A model generated the notes under the pieces. That model did no database searches. It worked only from the letters and a program-made list of their open reading frames with translations, and was not told the DNA's origin. A DNA stretch of 14,785 nt, taken from Thiobacillus sp. (GTDB lineage Bacteria; Pseudomonadota; Gammaproteobacteria; Burkholderiales; Thiobacillaceae). Position numbers and translations under genes: made by a program. Location of the stretch: contig JANJUT010000050.1 of assembly GCA_024710445.1 (NCBI GenBank), forward strand, positions 1 through 14,785, given 5' to 3'. Below are positions 1 to 7,213 of the stretch, in pieces; position 1 is the stretch's first letter, and every line of letters starts with the position of its first letter.

Positions 1-276
1 CGGCGCTTACCGCTCGACCAGCTCAAGATTGATCGATCATTCGTCATGGACATCACCACCAACAACAGCGACGCGGTGATTGCCCAGACGATCATCGGCA
101 TGGCGCGCAACCTCCGGCTGGGCGTGATTGCCGAAGGCGTCGAAACACAAGAACAGCTGGAACTGCTTGAGCAGCTGGGCTGCAATGGTTATCAGGGTTT
201 CCTGTTCAGTCGTGCGGTGCCGCCAGATGAATTTGAGCAGCTTGTGATGAAAGCTGCCGCAATCGAGGCCAAGTGA
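1..276 (+). CDS. EAL-domain c-di-GMP phosphodiesterase, C-terminal end (5' end outside the window)
   Basis: The reading frame is open from base 1 and ends with TGA at 274-276, so only about 91 C-terminal residues are present. They carry late EAL-domain signatures: RRLPLDQLKIDRSFV (core beta strand with the catalytic-region lysine), VIAEGVET (loop 6 region) and GCNGYQGFLFSRAVP (the C-terminal Q-G-[YF] motif). EAL domains hydrolyse cyclic di-GMP to pGpG in the cytoplasm. The E-A-L motif itself and any sensor or GGDEF domains lie outside the window, so activity and domain layout cannot be judged. The segment resembles the end of the full-length GGDEF-EAL protein at 2802-5864 but is clearly divergent, so it is not a recent duplicate. 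The gene is followed by about 140 bases with no visible gene. Confidence 0.93.
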   Translation, partial: RRLPLDQLKIDRSFVMDITTNNSDAVIAQTIIGMARNLRLGVIAEGVETQEQLELLEQLGCNGYQGFLFSRAVPPDEFEQLVMKAAAIEAK

Positions 277-614
277 ATTCCAGTCGTATCAGCATCGCCC
301 AAGCGCTTGAAACCCGATGTGCCTCGCTCCCCGGCCAGAACGGTAGCTGAATGGTCAGTACCGCATGCTTACCCGGCATGGCGGTCAGCGCCGGAGACTG
401 TGGTCTTCTCCGCCCCAATCACTTCTTTCCACCCAGCGCAACGCGGAAAGCCTCAAGCCGGGTCTCGTAGTCTTCGGCCGCGCCATAATCGAGAAAACGG
501 CGATAGCGGGCATGCGTGCCGAGCACCCTGCGCGCATGTTTGATCGGGCAAAAATACTGCTCGGTTCGCGCCACGATCTCATACACATAGGCAACCAGAC
601 CGCTGGCATAGGCA

Positions 615-808
615 CAATATTGAGACGGCCAGGTAATGTTTGAACCTGTAAAGTGTTTCTCGCGTCGTCTTGAGTGGGCCGGTCCGTTGAGCCGCCTCAA
701 TGGGACGCTGTTTTTAATGTTTATTGATTCAGCCTCCCGCACGGTTTTATAAAGCCGGGGTAAGTCTGCTTTCAATATCACTTCAAACTTCATCAGGCCG
801 AATCAATA
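615..808. mobile_element. 184-bp insertion with 5-bp target duplication (CAATA), no coding capacity
   Basis: The inserted segment is 620-803, flanked by direct repeats CAATA at 615-619 and 804-808. Deleting one repeat plus the insert (189 bp, exactly 63 codons) restores the interrupted minus-strand reading frame across the motif HCGYCAYASG, which strongly supports these boundaries. The insert carries no plausible gene and is more A+T-rich than its surroundings. Its ends do not form clear terminal inverted repeats: TTGAGACGGCC on the left, ATTCGGCCTGATG reading inward from the right, sharing only CGGCC. TTGAG recurs at 620, 670 and 687, the last as the near-palindrome TTGAG-CCGC-CTCAA. It could be a short non-autonomous transposon, an internally deleted insertion sequence, or a repair-derived patch. 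The element family is not recognised. Confidence 0.6.
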
Positions 809-809
809 A
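721..809. repeat. 15-bp imperfect inverted repeat with ~59-bp loop
   Basis: TTATTGATTCAGCCT (721-735) pairs with AGGCCGAATCAATAA (795-809), 14 of 15 positions complementary; the mismatch is at A731. The left arm lies inside the 184-bp insertion. The right arm runs across the insertion boundary, through the duplicated CAATA and into the host gene. The repeat therefore includes target sequence, which is not expected of a transposon terminal repeat. It may be a fold-back copy of the junction made during insertion or repair. Confidence 0.6.
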
Positions 810-955
810 CCGCAGTGAAATTTTTCGATGAAGTTGAGGTATTCAAGCTGTTGCCGGTCAAGCACGATGTAGTCGCGGCGCCGAACCTTTTTCACCCGGT
901 AAATCGGGAAACAGAATGCCTGATACACGGTAACAAACAGGTCCAGGATAGCCAC

Positions 956-1059
956 GACGTGGACGAGGCAGGTCCGAGGCCAAATACAGTGATGGCGTGC
1001 TGGAATTGACCCTGCCGAAAAAGGCGGCCAGTTCGGGCAAAAAACTGACGGTTCAGTAA
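956..1059 (+). pseudogene. 3' remnant of a small heat-shock protein gene (Hsp20/alpha-crystallin)
   Basis: From GCC at 979 the frame reads AKYSDGVLELTLPKKAASS then GKKLTVQ and stops with TAA at 1057-1059. This is the end of the alpha-crystallin domain of class A small heat-shock proteins (typical pattern AKYxDGVLxLTLPKK). Just upstream, in a different frame, bases 956-970 read DVDEA, which normally precedes this stretch (DVDEAKxEAKY...). The DVDEA and SEAKYS parts are offset by one missing base near 971-973, so a frameshift is likely. Further upstream the sequence belongs to the minus-strand remnant, so about three quarters of hsp20 is gone. Intact Hsp20 proteins are ATP-independent holdase chaperones. 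A strong terminator follows 18 bases after the stop, consistent with this being the authentic end of a former gene. Confidence 0.72.
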
Positions 1060-1076
1060 TTTCCCGGAACAAGAAG

Positions 1077-1106
1077 AATCGGCGCCAGCTATCGGCGCCG
1101 ATTTTT
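1077..1106 (+). terminator. Rho-independent terminator of the former hsp20 gene
   Basis: A perfect 10-bp stem, AATCGGCGCC (1077-1086) with GGCGCCGATT (1094-1103), encloses a 7-base loop, and its 3' side runs into TTTTT (1102-1106). This is a textbook intrinsic terminator on the plus strand. It sits 18 bases after the stop of the Hsp20 remnant and before the CorC-like gene. On the minus strand the trailing tract is interrupted (TTCTTCTTG), so it is primarily a plus-strand signal. Confidence 0.85.
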
Positions 1107-1233
1107 CATTTCCAGTCGCCATTGGGTGACATCCAATGATCCCGGACACGCGGCAGGACGCACCGGGCAGACTGGCTTATGCTTGCGGTGTGTTCAACGC
1201 AACAGCCCGGCTGAAGCCGCGGCCGCACCCGCC

Positions 1234-2556
1234 ATGGAAATCCTGCTTCTGACCGTCCTGATCATCTTGAATGGCGTGTTTGCCATGTCGGAAATTGCCC
1301 TGGTGACGGCGCGCCGCGCGCGGCTGGCCAGACTGGCCGACAACGGCGATCGCTCGGCCGCCGTGGCCATCAAGCTGCACGACGACCCGACGCGCTTTCT
1401 GTCGACGGTCCAGATCGGCATCACCTCGATCAGCATACTCAACGGCATCGTCGGCGAAGCGGTGCTGGCGGATCCGCTGTCGATCTGGATGCAATCTTTT
1501 GGCCTGGACGAACAAACCAGCGGTCTTGCGGCCACCGCGCTGGTGGTGGTTGTGATCACCTACTTTTCCATTGTGATCGGTGAACTGGTGCCCAAGCGTA
1601 TCGGCCAGTTCAATCCCGAGGATATCGCGCGGCGGGTGGCGCGCCCGATGAACCTGCTGGCCCTGCTGGCGCACCCGTTTGAACGTCTGCTGTCGGCTTC
1701 GACCAACGGGATGCTGCGTCTGCTGGGCATGCAGCCATCCAGCCAGGCCGACGTGATTGAAGAAGAAATCCACGCCCTGCTGCAAGAGGGCTCGGAGTCG
1801 GGCGTGTTCGAACAGCAGGAGCGGGACATGGTGCGCAATGTGCTGCGGCTGGACGACCGTTCGATCAGTTCGCTGATGATCCCGCGCAGCGAGATTGTGT
1901 ACCTCGACACCACGCTGCCGCTGCAAGACAACCTGAAGCGCGTGGCCGGATCGGCGCACTCGCGCTTTCCGGTTTGCCGGGACGGTCTCGACACCGTGCT
2001 GGGCATCATCAGCGCCAAGCGGCTGTTCAATCAAATGCAGTCGGACGGCAAGGTGGATCTGTCCAGCCAGATCATGCCCGCGATTTTCGTTCCGGAAAGC
2101 CTCACCGGGATAGACCTGCTGGAGCACTTTCGCGCGTCCGATGCACACATGGTGCTGGTGGTGGATGAATACGGCGAGATTGACGGTCTGATCACCCCGC
2201 AAAATGTGCTGGAGGCACTGACCGGCGAATTCACACCGCGTAATCTGGAAGAGGCCTGGTCGGTGCAACGTGAAGACGGCTCATGGTTTCTCGACGGTCT
2301 GATTCCCATCCCGGAGCTCAAGGACAAGCTGGGCCTGCAAACCGTGCCGGATGAAAGCAAGGGCCGTTACCACACGCTGAGCGGCCTGGTGATGTGGCTG
2401 GCCGGACGACTGCCGCAAACCGGCGATGTGTTCACCTGGGGAAACTGGAAACTGGAAGTGGTGGACCTCGATGGCAAGCGCATCGACAAGATTCTGGCGA
2501 CACAGATTGAACCGCTTGAGCCTCTCGCGCAGGGTAGTGCTGACGAGACAGCCTGA
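1234..2556 (+). CDS. CorC/HlyC-family membrane protein (DUF21-CBS-CBS-CorC_HlyC)
   Basis: The 440-residue protein has the full CNNM/CorC layout. An N-terminal DUF21/CNNM membrane domain covers about residues 1-190, with hydrophobic segments at 2-24, about 55-78 and 98-118 and the family motif SEIALVTARR (19-28). A CBS pair follows at about 205-330 (MIPRSEIVYLD at 215-225; VLVVDEYGEIDGLIT at 307-321). A C-terminal CorC_HlyC domain at about 345-425 ends in WKLEVVDLDGKRIDKI. The family is implicated in Mg2+ or Co2+ export, with CBS domains sensing nucleotides. The old name hemolysin is misleading. The frame is open upstream to 1126, but 1234 is preferred because MEILLLTVLIILNG is the normal family N-terminus and the upstream 36 residues look unlike protein. 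No clear ribosome-binding site precedes it. No adjacent partner gene; likely monocistronic. Confidence 0.92.
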   Translation: MEILLLTVLIILNGVFAMSEIALVTARRARLARLADNGDRSAAVAIKLHDDPTRFLSTVQIGITSISILNGIVGEAVLADPLSIWMQSFGLDEQTSGLAATALVVVVITYFSIVIGELVPKRIGQFNPEDIARRVARPMNLLALLAHPFERLLSASTNGMLRLLGMQPSSQADVIEEEIHALLQEGSESGVFEQQERDMVRNVLRLDDRSISSLMIPRSEIVYLDTTLPLQDNLKRVAGSAHSRFPVCRDGLDTVLGIISAKRLFNQMQSDGKVDLSSQIMPAIFVPESLTGIDLLEHFRASDAHMVLVVDEYGEIDGLITPQNVLEALTGEFTPRNLEEAWSVQREDGSWFLDGLIPIPELKDKLGLQTVPDESKGRYHTLSGLVMWLAGRLPQTGDVFTWGNWKLEVVDLDGKRIDKILATQIEPLEPLAQGSADETA

Positions 2557-2801
2557 TTCTCCATTGCATACCGCTTCGCGTAGCAGGGATACGTGTCGAT
2601 CTGCGGTCTTTCTGCCCAAACAGGCGCACCCCATACCTGACAATCAAACAATGCAAGCAGAATCCTTACCCCAATCAAAGGATAACAAGGTCTTGTTTTC
2701 TGTTAAAGTTCCACAGCTTAGCTACTAACGAATAACGAACTTGAAACAAAAGCGGTACGCTGTAGGTGCCTCGATGGAAAGTCACGTGAATTATTGATTA
2801 C

Positions 2802-5800
2802 ATGATCTCCCAGTCCATGCTCGCCCACCTGCCCCGACTCAACCTGATCGTCTTCCTGACGGGTCTGCTGGGAATCATCATCGGCACCGCTGGCATCGGG
2901 CTGTCATCTGATCCCGCCTGGATCAAATTCTTCGATAACGTTCACTGGACATCCGGGACGACCGCGGCCGCCGTGCTTGCCTGGCTGGGCTTGAAGAGCA
3001 GCGGCGAGCAGGGAAACCGCTATGTGGCGACATGGTTTTTCAGCGGGTTGGCGGGTTATGCCCTGGGGCAACTCGTCTGGGATGGGCAAGCCGTTCTGCA
3101 ATACAGACAATTTCCCTCGCCATCCGATTTCTTTTATCTCTGGCTGGGGCCTTGCCTGACCATCGGACTGTTTCTGGAAATTCGCCGCAACCTGCGCAGG
3201 ATAGACTGGCTTGCAGCGCTGCTGGATGTGTTGTCCCTGTCGATCGCGTCACTGACGCTGGTGCTGGTGATCTATCTGCCCAAACAGGGCGATCTCGATC
3301 CACTATCAATGGCCGTGCTCGTGAGCTACCCGGTCAGCCTGCTTATCCCTGCCTGCATCGGCCTGATCATGATCCCCGCGATCCGCCTGCGCATCTTGTC
3401 CAGATTCACGCTGTTTCTGGTTGCCATTGCAGTGACGGCATGGAGCTGGATGCACTGGAATACGCTGGCGCTGAAAGGTCTCACCGTCAATGGCGCCTGG
3501 TCCAGCATTTCCTTTTCAATCGCCATTCTGCTGGCCGGGCTGGTCGTTTCAATCTGGCAGCTTACGTATACAAGCTCATCCCGATGTGAGCGTACTTATG
3601 AAGCCATTCTGCGCATGCTGCCCATTGTCAGCGTCATCATGGCCAGTGCTGCCATTATCGCGGCAGCCGCAATGCCGGAATCGCAAAGCCTTGCTTCATC
3701 CCTCACGTATTCAGGCGCGGTTCTGGTCATCATTCTGGCCATCGTCCGGCAAAGCCAGCAACTCAAAGACCGCGACCTGATGCTGGCCGCACAAGCCGAA
3801 GCGCTCAAGACCGGCGAACTGCTTCAGACCATCATCGAACGCGCACCCATCCGGGTGTTCTGGAAAGATCGCGAGTCGCGTTTCCTGGGCTGCAATTCGC
3901 TGTTTGCACAGGATGCGGGCTATACGCATCCGGCCCAGCTGACCGGCAAAAGTGATTTTGAGATGGCCTGGAAAGACCAGGCCGGTCTTTACCGCGCCGA
4001 TGACCGCAAGGTGATGGCATCTGGCATGGCCCAGCTCAACTATGAGGAACCACAAAGCTCACCGGACGGACGCATGCGCTGGCTGCGCACATCGAAAGTC
4101 CCGCTCAGCGATACCCAAAGCGGTGAAATCATCGGCGTGCTGGGCCTTTACGAAGACATCACCGAACGCAAGACCGCTGAAGAAGAACTGCGCATCGCCG
4201 CGACCACGTTCCAGTCCCAGGAAGCCATCCTGATCACCAATGCTGATGCGACGATTCTGCGCGTCAATCGGGCCTTTGAAGAAATCACTGGCTATAGCGC
4301 CGAAGAGGTCATTGGAAAAAACCCGCGCATCCTGCAGTCCGGCCGGCACGATGCGGCTTTTTACCAGGCCATGTGGTCGGCACTGCGCGATACGGGCAAG
4401 TGGTCCGGAGAAGTATGGGATAGACGCAAGAGTGGTGAAATCTACCCGAAATTCATCACCATCACGGCGGTTTACGATGACCGGCAGCAGGTGTCCAACT
4501 ATGTGGCTGTGTTTACCGACATCAGCCAGCGCAAGCAGTCGGAACAGGAAATCCATAAGCTGGCCTTTTACGACACCCTGACCCAGTTGCCGAACCGCCG
4601 CCTGTTAATGGATCGTTTGCAGCAGGCGATGGCGGCCACCCTGCGTAGCGGCGAGCACGGCGCATTGCTGTTTCTGGACCTGGACAACTTCAAGACGATC
4701 AATGACACACTGGGTCATGCCATGGGTGACCGGCTGCTGGTCGAGGTGACGCGCCGGCTGAAGTCCACCCTGCGCGAAGGCGATACCGTGGCCCGGCTCG
4801 GCGGCGACGAATTTGTCGTGATACTTGAAGGACTGAGCCGCCAGCAGGATGAGGCGGCCACACAGGCTGAACAGGCTGCGGAAAAACTCTGCCATGAATT
4901 GAGCCAGACCTACAAGCTGGATGATCATGAGCACCACACCACGGCAAGCATCGGCATCTGCCTGTTCCAGGGCCATCGTGAAAACATGGAAGAATTGCTC
5001 AAGCATGCCGACATGGCCATGTACCAGGCCAAGGCGGCAGGTCGCAATACCATTCGTTTCCACGACCCGATGACGCAAGCCGCATTGGTAAAACGCACCG
5101 CGATAGCGGCGGATTTGCGTCACGCCCTCAGCAAGCAGCAATTCCAGTTGCACTACCAGATACAGATGGACACACAACGCCGCCCGCTCGGTGCGGAAGT
5201 ACTGTTGCGCTGGGAACACCCCACGCGGGGGTTTATTTTCCCCGATCAATTCATTCCCATGGCCGAGGAAACCGGGCTGATCGTACCGATCGGTTTGTGG
5301 GTGCTGGAAACCGCCTGCACGCAACTCAAGGCATGGCAACACGATCCGCAAATGCGCGAGTTGACGCTGGCAGTGAACGTCAGCGCCAGGCAATTCCGTC
5401 AGCCGGATTTCGTGGCCCAGGTGCAACGCGTTCTGCTTGAGTGCGGCGCCCGATCCTCGAGCCTCAAGCTTGAACTGACCGAAAGCATCGTGCTGGAAAA
5501 TGTCGAGGACACCATCAGCAAAATGCAGGAACTGAAATTGCTGGGCGTGGAATTCTCGATGGATGACTTTGGCACCGGGTATTCGTCGCTGTCCTATCTG
5601 AAGCGGCTTCCCCTGGATCAGATCAAGATCGACCAGACCTTCGTCCGCGACATTGCCACCGATCCAAACGACGCGGCCATCGTGGATACCATCATCGCGA
5701 TGACCCAGTCGCTGGGCCTGAACGTGATCGCGGAAGGGGTGGAAACCGAGGCGCAACGCGAATTCCTCGACAGCCATGGCTGCCATGCGTTTCAGGGCTA

Positions 5801-5864
5801 CTTGTTCGGCAGGCCTGTTCCGATCGGCCAGTTCGAGGAAAGCCTGAAACGCCCCGAACCATAA
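2802..5864 (+). CDS. Membrane-anchored PAS-PAS-GGDEF-EAL bifunctional c-di-GMP enzyme
   Basis: The 1020-residue protein starts with about ten predicted membrane segments (residues ~13-330), a MASE-like sensor of no family I can name. PAS 1 follows (~339-458, ending in the usual LYEDITERK), then PAS 2 (~463-585, ending FTDISQRK). The diguanylate cyclase domain (~586-745) has an intact GGDEF at 667-671 and an inhibitory-site RxxD (REGD, 658-661) exactly five residues upstream. The EAL domain (~762-1015) has EVLLRW at 799-804, a common active variant of EAL, DDFGTGYSS from 921, and IAEGVET. Both synthesis of c-di-GMP from GTP and its hydrolysis are therefore chemically possible; which dominates cannot be read from sequence. 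No good Shine-Dalgarno precedes the ATG; a second ATG at 2817 is possible. The 245 bases upstream show no gene and no convincing promoter. The gene stands alone. Confidence 0.95.
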   Translation: MISQSMLAHLPRLNLIVFLTGLLGIIIGTAGIGLSSDPAWIKFFDNVHWTSGTTAAAVLAWLGLKSSGEQGNRYVATWFFSGLAGYALGQLVWDGQAVLQYRQFPSPSDFFYLWLGPCLTIGLFLEIRRNLRRIDWLAALLDVLSLSIASLTLVLVIYLPKQGDLDPLSMAVLVSYPVSLLIPACIGLIMIPAIRLRILSRFTLFLVAIAVTAWSWMHWNTLALKGLTVNGAWSSISFSIAILLAGLVVSIWQLTYTSSSRCERTYEAILRMLPIVSVIMASAAIIAAAAMPESQSLASSLTYSGAVLVIILAIVRQSQQLKDRDLMLAAQAEALKTGELLQTIIERAPIRVFWKDRESRFLGCNSLFAQDAGYTHPAQLTGKSDFEMAWKDQAGLYRADDRKVMASGMAQLNYEEPQSSPDGRMRWLRTSKVPLSDTQSGEIIGVLGLYEDITERKTAEEELRIAATTFQSQEAILITNADATILRVNRAFEEITGYSAEEVIGKNPRILQSGRHDAAFYQAMWSALRDTGKWSGEVWDRRKSGEIYPKFITITAVYDDRQQVSNYVAVFTDISQRKQSEQEIHKLAFYDTLTQLPNRRLLMDRLQQAMAATLRSGEHGALLFLDLDNFKTINDTLGHAMGDRLLVEVTRRLKSTLREGDTVARLGGDEFVVILEGLSRQQDEAATQAEQAAEKLCHELSQTYKLDDHEHHTTASIGICLFQGHRENMEELLKHADMAMYQAKAAGRNTIRFHDPMTQAALVKRTAIAADLRHALSKQQFQLHYQIQMDTQRRPLGAEVLLRWEHPTRGFIFPDQFIPMAEETGLIVPIGLWVLETACTQLKAWQHDPQMRELTLAVNVSARQFRQPDFVAQVQRVLLECGARSSSLKLELTESIVLENVEDTISKMQELKLLGVEFSMDDFGTGYSSLSYLKRLPLDQIKIDQTFVRDIATDPNDAAIVDTIIAMTQSLGLNVIAEGVETEAQREFLDSHGCHAFQGYLFGRPVPIGQFEESLKRPEP

Positions 5865-6248
5865 AAAAACAACCTTCCGTCATCAAGAAAACGCTGAATT
5901 CGGCCCATTCAATTTTCTGCCACCGGACGGTGAGTGCTTGATTGCCTACGGCCAGGATCGGCTGTACAGTCAATGGCGCCCGGAGGGAGACGCCTCATCG
6001 ATTTTAACTGCGTCCGCGCCCTTGCCCGGCGGCAAACCCCGGGACGCATTTGCATCCGATGCGTTGCGCGTCTACCGGAGCGGCCAGTTGCCTGGGCGAT
6101 GGTCCGCGCCGATGGACTCCGGCACGGCCAGGGCGGTGTCCCGGGTGATCAGCCAAGCAGGTCCTGACAAATATGCACGTCTATCCCCAACATTTTTTAT
6201 GCTATACAACGCGGTCACCGCGCGATCATTTCCGAACCCGGCAAGCAC
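5865..6248. other. Gene-free stretch between the GGDEF-EAL gene and arsS
   Basis: Open frames here have no recognisable protein signature on either strand. The first ~60 bases are A+T-rich without a terminator hairpin. A 6-bp inverted pair, CCGGAG (6075-6080) and CTCCGG (6117-6122), could close a long hairpin, but I see no riboswitch consensus. The last 90 bases become A+T-rich around 6165-6210 and contain the best promoter/operator candidate for the arsS operon. Base composition changes from moderate to high G+C across this stretch. Confidence 0.5.
6198..6221 (+). promoter_or_regulatory. Possible -10 region and 11-bp palindrome upstream of arsS
   Basis: An A+T-rich run ends in TATGCTATACA (6198-6208), which offers two overlapping -10-like hexamers, and is followed at once by the perfect palindrome GCGGT-C-ACCGC (6211-6221). 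The palindrome lies 27 bases before the arsS ATG, where a repressor site or transcript leader would be expected. No -35 element is correctly spaced: CTGACA at 6164-6169 is too far away. This is a position-based suggestion only; no known ArsR-type operator consensus was recognised. Confidence 0.25.
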
Positions 6249-7205
6249 ATGCACAACACCCTCTCTCTCCTCCAGGCAACGGACTTCCCCGCACTGCACC
6301 GTGAGCGGCTCACCACCCTGCAGGTCAACCTGGGTTACCGCTGCAACCAGACCTGCCTGCATTGCCACGTCAATGCAGGCCCGAATCGCACCGAGGAGAT
6401 GGCAGACGCAACGATTGAGCTAATCCCGCGCGTGCTGGCGGCGCGCGGCCTCTCCACGCTGGACCTGACCGGCGGCGCGCCGGAACTGCACCCGCGTTTT
6501 CGCTGGCTGGTCGAAGCGGTCCGGCGTCTGGGGGTGAAGGTCATCGACCGCTGCAACCTCACCATCCTGTCGGAGCCGGGGCAGGAAGACCTGGCCGACT
6601 TCCTCGCCGCTCAAGGCGTCGAAATCGTGGCCTCGCTGCCGTGCTATCTCGAGGACAACGTCGACGGGCAGCGCGGCAAGGGCGTGTTCGAGCGCAGCAT
6701 CGCCGGGCTGCGGCGGCTCAACGCGCTGGGTTACGGCAAGCCGGGCAGCGGCCTGAGCCTGCACCTGGTGTTCAACCCAACCGGCCCCCATCTCCCGCCG
6801 GGCCAGACTGGACTCGAAGCAGCCTACAAGCAGGAACTGCAATCCCGCTACGGCATCGTCTTCAACCATCTTTACACGCTCGCCAACATGCCCATCCTGC
6901 GTTTCGGCAGCACGCTCGTCTCCAAAGGCACATTCGGTGATTACATGCAGCTGCTCAAAGCCAGCCACAACCCCGACAACCTGGAGCAGGTCATGTGCCG
7001 GGAACTGGTCAGTGTGGACTGGCGCGGCAGGCTGTACGACTGCGACTTCAACCAGATGCTCGGACTTCCCCTGCCAGGGCCGGCCACACTCGCCGACCTG
7101 TTGGCCAACAAGGATTTCAGACAGCCCATCCAGGTGGCCGACCACTGCTACGGCTGTACCGCCGGACAGGGCAGCAGTTGCGGCGGCGCGCTCGACGCCG
7201 TGTGA
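6249..7205 (+). CDS. arsS: Arsenosugar biosynthesis radical SAM/Cys-rich protein ArsS
   Basis: This 318-residue protein has the radical SAM cluster motif CNQTCLHCH (C32, C36, C39) that binds a [4Fe-4S] cluster and S-adenosylmethionine. The GGAPELHP stretch replaces the usual GGEP, as is typical of this family. The C-terminal Cys-rich domain (MCREL, YDCDFNQ and HCYGCTAGQGSSCGG with C300, C303, C311) defines the rSAM/Cys-rich family formerly called rSAM/selenodomain. In Synechocystis, ArsS acts with ArsM to attach the 5'-deoxyadenosyl group of SAM to dimethylarsenic, the first arsenosugar precursor. The Cys-rich end is encoded by ordinary Cys codons, with no internal UGA. The ribosome-binding site is weak. 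It is the first gene of a tight plus-strand operon; an arsM-like gene lies about 4.3 kb away on the other strand. Confidence 0.9.
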   Translation: MHNTLSLLQATDFPALHRERLTTLQVNLGYRCNQTCLHCHVNAGPNRTEEMADATIELIPRVLAARGLSTLDLTGGAPELHPRFRWLVEAVRRLGVKVIDRCNLTILSEPGQEDLADFLAAQGVEIVASLPCYLEDNVDGQRGKGVFERSIAGLRRLNALGYGKPGSGLSLHLVFNPTGPHLPPGQTGLEAAYKQELQSRYGIVFNHLYTLANMPILRFGSTLVSKGTFGDYMQLLKASHNPDNLEQVMCRELVSVDWRGRLYDCDFNQMLGLPLPGPATLADLLANKDFRQPIQVADHCYGCTAGQGSSCGGALDAV

Positions 7206-7213
7206 GGCGAGCC

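Larger units (their letters stand above)
419..955 (-). pseudogene. Broken conserved gene (CPIKHAR-motif protein), 5'-truncated and split by an insertion
   Basis: Two minus-strand segments in the same frame belong to one protein. The upstream segment (955 down to about 804) reads AILDLFVTVYQAFCFP, VRRRDYIVLDRQQLEYLN and IEKFHCGY, then hits TGA at 805-803. The downstream segment (about 619 to 419) reads YCAYASGLVAYVYEIVARTE, QYFCPIKHARR and RRFLDYGAAEDY, then stops at 421-419. From memory, these match a conserved proteobacterial protein of unknown function, about 200 residues long, with a hydrophobic N-terminal part and a Cys-rich centre ending in CPIKHAR. Removing the 189 bases between equivalent points rejoins HCGY to CAYASG in frame. 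The first ~60-80 residues are missing: homology stops near 950, where the Hsp20 remnant begins. With a truncation and an insertion the gene is almost certainly dead. Bases 277-418 show no gene. Confidence 0.72.

Noticed and set aside
1126..1233. Upstream start (1126) for the CorC-like gene.
   Set aside because: The extra 36 residues are non-hydrophobic and unlike the family, whose N-terminal helix begins with MEILLL at 1234.
2704..2728. TAAAGTTC followed by GCTACTAA as a flagellar sigma-28 promoter for the GGDEF-EAL gene.
   Set aside because: The spacing between TAAA and the -10 element is 13 rather than 15 bases, and the -10 matches only 5 of 8 positions.
5938..6423. A 161-codon plus-strand frame overlapping the arsS start.
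   Set aside because: No family features; it continues out of frame into arsS, and its codon pattern does not look like its neighbours.
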